This document shows positions 61,138 through 64,000 of a stretch of DNA of 64,000 bases, in pieces; positions within the stretch are counted from its first letter, which is position 1; each line of letters begins with the position of its first letter. The stretch lies in NCBI RefSeq assembly GCF_041262165.1, contig NZ_JBGCBY010000036.1, positions 1 through 64,000 of the forward strand, given 5' to 3'. The notes under the pieces were generated by a model that made no database searches, had not been told where the DNA came from, and saw nothing but the letters and a program-made list of their open reading frames with translations. The translations under genes were made by a program, and so were the position numbers. Source of the stretch: Streptacidiphilus sp041262165. Lineage in GTDB: Bacteria > Actinomycetota > Actinomycetes > Streptomycetales > Streptomycetaceae.

Positions 61138-62085
61138 TCAGCCTTCCTCCACCCGCTTGGCACTCTCGATCTGCAGTTCGGTCAGATCCGGCTCGGGGAT
61201 CTCCGGCAGCGGCGGCACCACGTCCAGCTTCGCCGCCTCGGACTTCGACTCCACCTCGGCCACGGCTGCGGCTGCCGCCGCGGCGGCAGCCGCCACGGAG
61301 ACCAGCGGCGGCGACTTGGATCCCTCGGGGGTCGCGCCGTCGAGGAAGCGCAGCAGCTCCACCGGGAACGGCAGCACCAGGGTGGAGTTCTTCTCCGCGG
61401 CGACCTCGACCACGGTCTGCAGCAGGCGCAGCTGCAGGGCGGCGGGCGTACTGCTCATGATCGCTGCAGCGTCGGAGAGCTTGCGGGACGCCTGGAACTC
61501 ACCGTCGGCGGTGATGATCCGCGCGCGCCGCTCGCGCTCCGCCTCCGCCTGCCGGGACATGGAGCGCTTCATCGACTCGGGCAGCGCCACGTCCTTGATC
61601 TCAACCCGGTCGATGTGGATGCCCCAGCCGATGGCCGGGCTGTCGATCATCAACTCAAGACCCTGGTTGAGCGGCTCGCGATTGGTGAGCAGCTCGTCCA
61701 GCTCGCTCTTGCCGATGATCGACCGGAGCGAGGTCTGCGCGACCTGCGACATCGCGAAGGTGTAGTTCTGCACGTTCACCGAAGCCAGCACCGGGTCCTC
61801 GACCCGGAAGTAGACCACCGCGTCGACCCGCACGGTGACGTTGTCGCGGGTGATGCCCTCCTGCGCGGGAACGGGCATGGTGATGATCTGGACGTTCACC
61901 TTGCGCAGCCGGTCGGCGACGGGAATGAGGAGCGTCAGCCCGGGCTGTCGGATCGCCTTGTGCACCTTCCCGAAGCGGAACACGACACCGCGTTCAAACT
62001 GCTGCACCACGCGGACCCCGGTGGCCAGCCAGAGCGCACCCGCTCCCAGCACACCCAGCAACACGTCCACGACAAGCATCGCCAT
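61138..62085 (-). CDS. SPFH/Band 7 (slipin-type) membrane protein
   Basis: A 315-residue stomatin-like protein. One N-terminal helix (AMLVVDVLLGVLGAGALWLATGVRVV), then the Band 7 domain: QFERGVVFRFGKVHKAIRQPGLTLLIP, TVRVDAVVYFRVEDPVLASVNVQNY, AQTSLRSIIGKSELDELLTNRE and WGIHIDRVEIKDVALPESMKRSMSRQAEAERERRARI. The tail has an 11-residue poly-Ala run. Such proteins form membrane microdomain scaffolds. An NfeD partner gene is not adjacent. ATG 62085; GTG 62088 and ATG 62079 are equally possible. Confidence 0.92.
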   Translation of the reverse strand: MAMLVVDVLLGVLGAGALWLATGVRVVQQFERGVVFRFGKVHKAIRQPGLTLLIPVADRLRKVNVQIITMPVPAQEGITRDNVTVRVDAVVYFRVEDPVLASVNVQNYTFAMSQVAQTSLRSIIGKSELDELLTNREPLNQGLELMIDSPAIGWGIHIDRVEIKDVALPESMKRSMSRQAEAERERRARIITADGEFQASRKLSDAAAIMSSTPAALQLRLLQTVVEVAAEKNSTLVLPFPVELLRFLDGATPEGSKSPPLVSVAAAAAAAAAAVAEVESKSEAAKLDVVPPLPEIPEPDLTELQIESAKRVEEG

Positions 62086-62169
62086 CACCCCACGTCAGGG
62101 AAGCAGTCGCCAAGAGCGACCAACTCCACGCTACTCGGTGACCGCCCCAGCCGGAACAGCCGTGCGGAT

Positions 62170-62200
62170 CGGTACGGGACCGTATCGGTACGGGACCGTA
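62170..62200. promoter_or_regulatory. Tandem palindromic repeat upstream of the SPFH gene
   Basis: CGGTACGGGACCGTA occurs at 62170-62184 and 62186-62200. Each copy contains the palindrome TACGG-GA-CCGTA. The 16-bp step places two dimer sites 85-115 bp before the SPFH start; this is either an operator pair or a slippage duplication. Confidence 0.5.
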
Positions 62201-62246
62201 CGGCACCGCATCTCTTCTCACCGGCTATTACGCGCGCGGGGGCCGA

Positions 62247-63290
62247 TCAGGCCGAGTCCCTGAGAACCAGTTCCGTGGTGAGGATGACCTGGCGGTGGGT
62301 GCGGCTCGGGGCGGCGATCTCCTCCAGCAGCAGGCGCGCCATGGCGCGGCCCATCTCCTCGCTGGGCTGGCGCACGGTCGTCATCGGCGGGTCGGTGTGC
62401 CGGGCCACCGGCGAGTCGTCGAAGCCGACCACCGCGACCTCGTCCGGGATCCGCCTCCCGGCCTGGCGCAGCACCCGCATGGCTCCGGCCGCCATCAGGT
62501 CGGAAGCGGCGAACACCGCGTCCAGGTCGGGCTGTGCCAGGAGCAGCTGCCGCATCACCCGGGCGCCCGCCTCCTCACTGAAGTCGCCGTTGCCGACCAA
62601 CTCCTCGACGAACGGCAGCCCGGCCTCCTCCAGCGCCCGGCGGTAGCCGTCGAGACGGCTCCGGGCGCCCTCCATGTCCAGCGGTCCGGTGATGGTGGCG
62701 ATACGGGTCCGTCCCTGGCGGGCCAGATGCCGCACGGCGGCCCAGGCCCCGCCCAGGTTGTCGGGGTTGACGTAGCTGAGCGGCTCCAGCTCGGAGCGGC
62801 GGCCGCCGAGGACAGCCGGCAGTCCGATCCGTTCGAGCAGGTCCACGATCGGGTCCTCGGAGTGCACCGAGACCATCAGCACGCCGTCCACCCGGTGGCC
62901 GCTGAGATAGGTGGCGAGGCGTTCGCGCTCCTGCGCGGTGCGAACCAGGATCAGCAGCAACTGCATGTCCGTGTCCGAGAGTTCACTGGCGACACCGCGG
63001 ATGATCTCGGCGAAGAAGGGCTCGGAGGCGAGCCGGGTCTCGGTCTCCGGGATGACCAGCGCGACCGCGTCGGTCCGGCTGGTGACCAGGGTGCGCGCGG
63101 CACGGTTGGGGACGTAGCCGAGCTCGGCGATGGCGCGTTCGACCACGGCGCGGGCCTGGTCGCTGACCCCGGGCGCACCGTTGACCACCCGGGAGACGGT
63201 GCCGCGACCGACGCCCGCGAGCTGCGCCACGGCCTCCAGGGTGGGCCGGTCCTGGCCCCGACGCGTCTGCTTGTCGCCGACCTGACTCAT
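62247..63290 (-). CDS. cebR: CebR, LacI-family cellobiose/cellotriose repressor
   Basis: A 347-residue LacI-type repressor: PTLEAVAQLAGVGRGTVSRVVNGAPGVSDQARAVVERAIAELGYVPNRAARTL is the HTH and hinge; the sugar-binding domain follows (ALVIPETETRLASEPFFAEIIRGV..., VVGFDDSPVARHTDPPMTTVRQP). The neighbour beta-glucosidase, position after orn, and three TGGGAGCGCTCCCA operators identify CebR, whose inducer is cellobiose or cellotriose. ATG 63290 has GAGGAAGG upstream. It should bind its own promoter region (63398) and the bglC start. Confidence 0.94.
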   Translation of the reverse strand: MSQVGDKQTRRGQDRPTLEAVAQLAGVGRGTVSRVVNGAPGVSDQARAVVERAIAELGYVPNRAARTLVTSRTDAVALVIPETETRLASEPFFAEIIRGVASELSDTDMQLLLILVRTAQERERLATYLSGHRVDGVLMVSVHSEDPIVDLLERIGLPAVLGGRRSELEPLSYVNPDNLGGAWAAVRHLARQGRTRIATITGPLDMEGARSRLDGYRRALEEAGLPFVEELVGNGDFSEEAGARVMRQLLLAQPDLDAVFAASDLMAAGAMRVLRQAGRRIPDEVAVVGFDDSPVARHTDPPMTTVRQPSEEMGRAMARLLLEEIAAPSRTHRQVILTTELVLRDSA

Positions 63291-63397
63291 GATCCGCCCA
63301 CCTTCCTCTACTTCCGCGAGGCACCTTAGTCGCGAGGCACCCTAGTGGGGATTCCTGTGGTCGCGCGCCTCCCGAACTGCTGAGACACGACAGGCAG

Positions 63398-63411
63398 TGG
63401 GAGCGCTCCCA
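63398..63411. promoter_or_regulatory. CebR operator 1
   Basis: TGGGAGCGCTCCCA, the exact CebR 14-mer, extended to a 20-bp perfect palindrome CAGTGGGAGCGCTCCCACTG at 63395-63414. It lies 108 bp before the cebR start. Confidence 0.92.
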
Positions 63412-63527
63412 CTGTAGGGCAGCTCGTCCGCGATCACCAGTGCCGCCCCTGTCGCGCCGCCCGCCGGTGGCGTCCGGCCGACTCCTTGACACGCCGGACG
63501 CCAGGCACGACCATGTCGTCAGAGCAA

Positions 63528-63541
63528 TGGGAGCGCTCCCA
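63528..63541. promoter_or_regulatory. CebR operator 2
   Basis: A second exact TGGGAGCGCTCCCA, 130 bp from operator 1 and 232 bp before bglC. In gene orders with cebE next to cebR such a site would serve cebE. Confidence 0.92.
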
Positions 63542-63757
63542 GGATGTTGCACCACCCTGGCGGCTCATCCGTGCATGAACTCGACCCCCACACGCCCGGC
63601 CCAGATGTCCGGTCCAGCACCGAACGCGGTCGCCCGGCGTCCTCGCCCAGGCGGCAGCGGACGGCCGGACGGCTTTGCCGCCCGCCTCCCGGAGGCGCAT
63701 CATGGGCCCAGTCCCCAGCATGCGCAGCCGCCCACTTCCGCGAACCGCACCTAGTCT

Positions 63758-63771
63758 TGGGAGCGCTCCCG
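63758..63771. promoter_or_regulatory. CebR operator 3, overlapping the bglC ribosome binding site
   Basis: TGGGAGCGCTCCCG (one mismatch) ends 1 nt before the bglC ATG. Its GGGAG (63759-63763) is at the right distance, 9 nt, to be the Shine-Dalgarno sequence, so operator and ribosome binding site coincide. Confidence 0.88.
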
Positions 63772-63772
63772 T

Positions 63773-64000
63773 ATGACCGCAGTCCACCCACTCGCCGCAG
63801 TCGAACCCCTCGCGGGGCCGAGTCGCGCCGACGACGGGCTACTCCACTTCCCGACCGGATTCCTGTGGGGCGCCGCCACCGCCGCCTACCAGATCGAGGG
63901 AGCGGCGGCCGAGGGCGGCCGGACCCCGTCCATCTGGGACACCTACAGCCACACCCCTGGGCGGGTCCGCAACGGCGACACCGGAGACACCGCCGCCGAC
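63773..64000 (+). CDS. bglC: GH1 beta-glucosidase BglC, 5' part (runs off the window)
   Basis: The first 76 codons of a glycoside hydrolase family 1 enzyme, cut by the window end. After a short N-terminal tail comes LHFPTGFLWGAATAAYQIEGAAAEGGRTPSIWDTYSHTPGRVRNGDTGDTAAD, the characteristic GH1 N-terminus with the Gln that binds the glucose unit. In Streptomyces BglC splits imported cellobiose and cellotriose to glucose and thereby ends CebR induction. The start follows directly on a CebR operator. Normal length would be about 470-480 residues. Confidence 0.93.
   Translation, partial: MTAVHPLAAVEPLAGPSRADDGLLHFPTGFLWGAATAAYQIEGAAAEGGRTPSIWDTYSHTPGRVRNGDTGDTAAD

Larger units (their letters stand above)
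63291..63772. other. 482-bp divergent region cebR-bglC
   Basis: No gene is supported. It contains three CebR-type operators. In S. coelicolor, as I recall, the cebEFG transporter genes lie between cebR and bglC; here they are missing from this position. Confidence 0.6.

Overview
The window is very GC-rich actinobacterial chromosome, and its gene content points to the family Streptomycetaceae. The strongest marker is an AdpA-type master regulator (58508-60079) with a TTA codon between its two domains, followed by oligoribonuclease. GTG and TTG starts and GGAGG-type ribosome binding sites are common. From memory, the gene order (ssbB-ettA ... copZ-copA-citrate synthase-recD2 ... TetR-carboxylase-hmgL-acdH ... 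adpA-orn-cebR-bglC) follows the SCO2680-SCO2800 part of the Streptomyces coelicolor core chromosome. This is therefore core chromosome with small insertions and deletions. I see no prophage, integrative element, CRISPR array or biosynthetic cluster.

Layout. 1-6.5 kb: end of an unknown protein, tRNA-Arg, an SSB paralogue preceded by two consensus DnaA boxes, ettA, a thioesterase pair, and a MerR protein fused to a DNA-polymerase sliding-clamp-like domain. 6.5-16.9 kb: a methyltransferase, a reduced family A DNA polymerase, hrpA, MarR, a membrane protein and an aldo/keto reductase. 17-22.3 kb: a membrane protein, a secreted phosphodiesterase, a SpoIIE-type phosphatase and an SGNH hydrolase. 22.3-29.3 kb: a CsoR-box-controlled copZ-copA copper export unit, citrate synthase and RecD2. 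29.5-37.8 kb: small metabolic and stress genes (VOC, glutathione peroxidase, GNAT, DUF2218, MarR, EamA, trypsin-like protease, LysR, ZIP transporter, lipoprotein), with a 186-bp MITE-like element next to an iron box. 37.8-49.2 kb: a degenerate Mrr-like protein, a large secreted propeller-like protein, an ArsR/MFS pair, a fused ABC exporter and a PPOX-fold enzyme. 49-55.3 kb: a leucine/isovalerate catabolism operon (carboxylase beta and alpha, HMG-CoA lyase, acyl-CoA dehydrogenase) with a divergent TetR regulator. 55.4-64 kb: universal stress protein, HAD hydrolase, GNAT, adpA, orn, tRNA-His, an SPFH protein, cebR and the start of a GH1 beta-glucosidase.

How parts work together. copZ passes Cu(I) to CopA under a CsoR-type operator. 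The carboxylase operon turns isovaleryl-CoA towards acetoacetate and acetyl-CoA, but lacks a local methylglutaconyl-CoA hydratase. CebR and its 14-bp palindromes control beta-glucosidase; the cebEFG transporter genes expected between cebR and bglC are absent. Points most worth a second look: the MerR-sliding-clamp fusion with an internal start, the DnaA boxes before ssbB, the MITE splitting an iron-box promoter, the cebEFG gap, the degenerate Mrr domain, and a window-wide recurrence of 15-17-bp tandem duplications.
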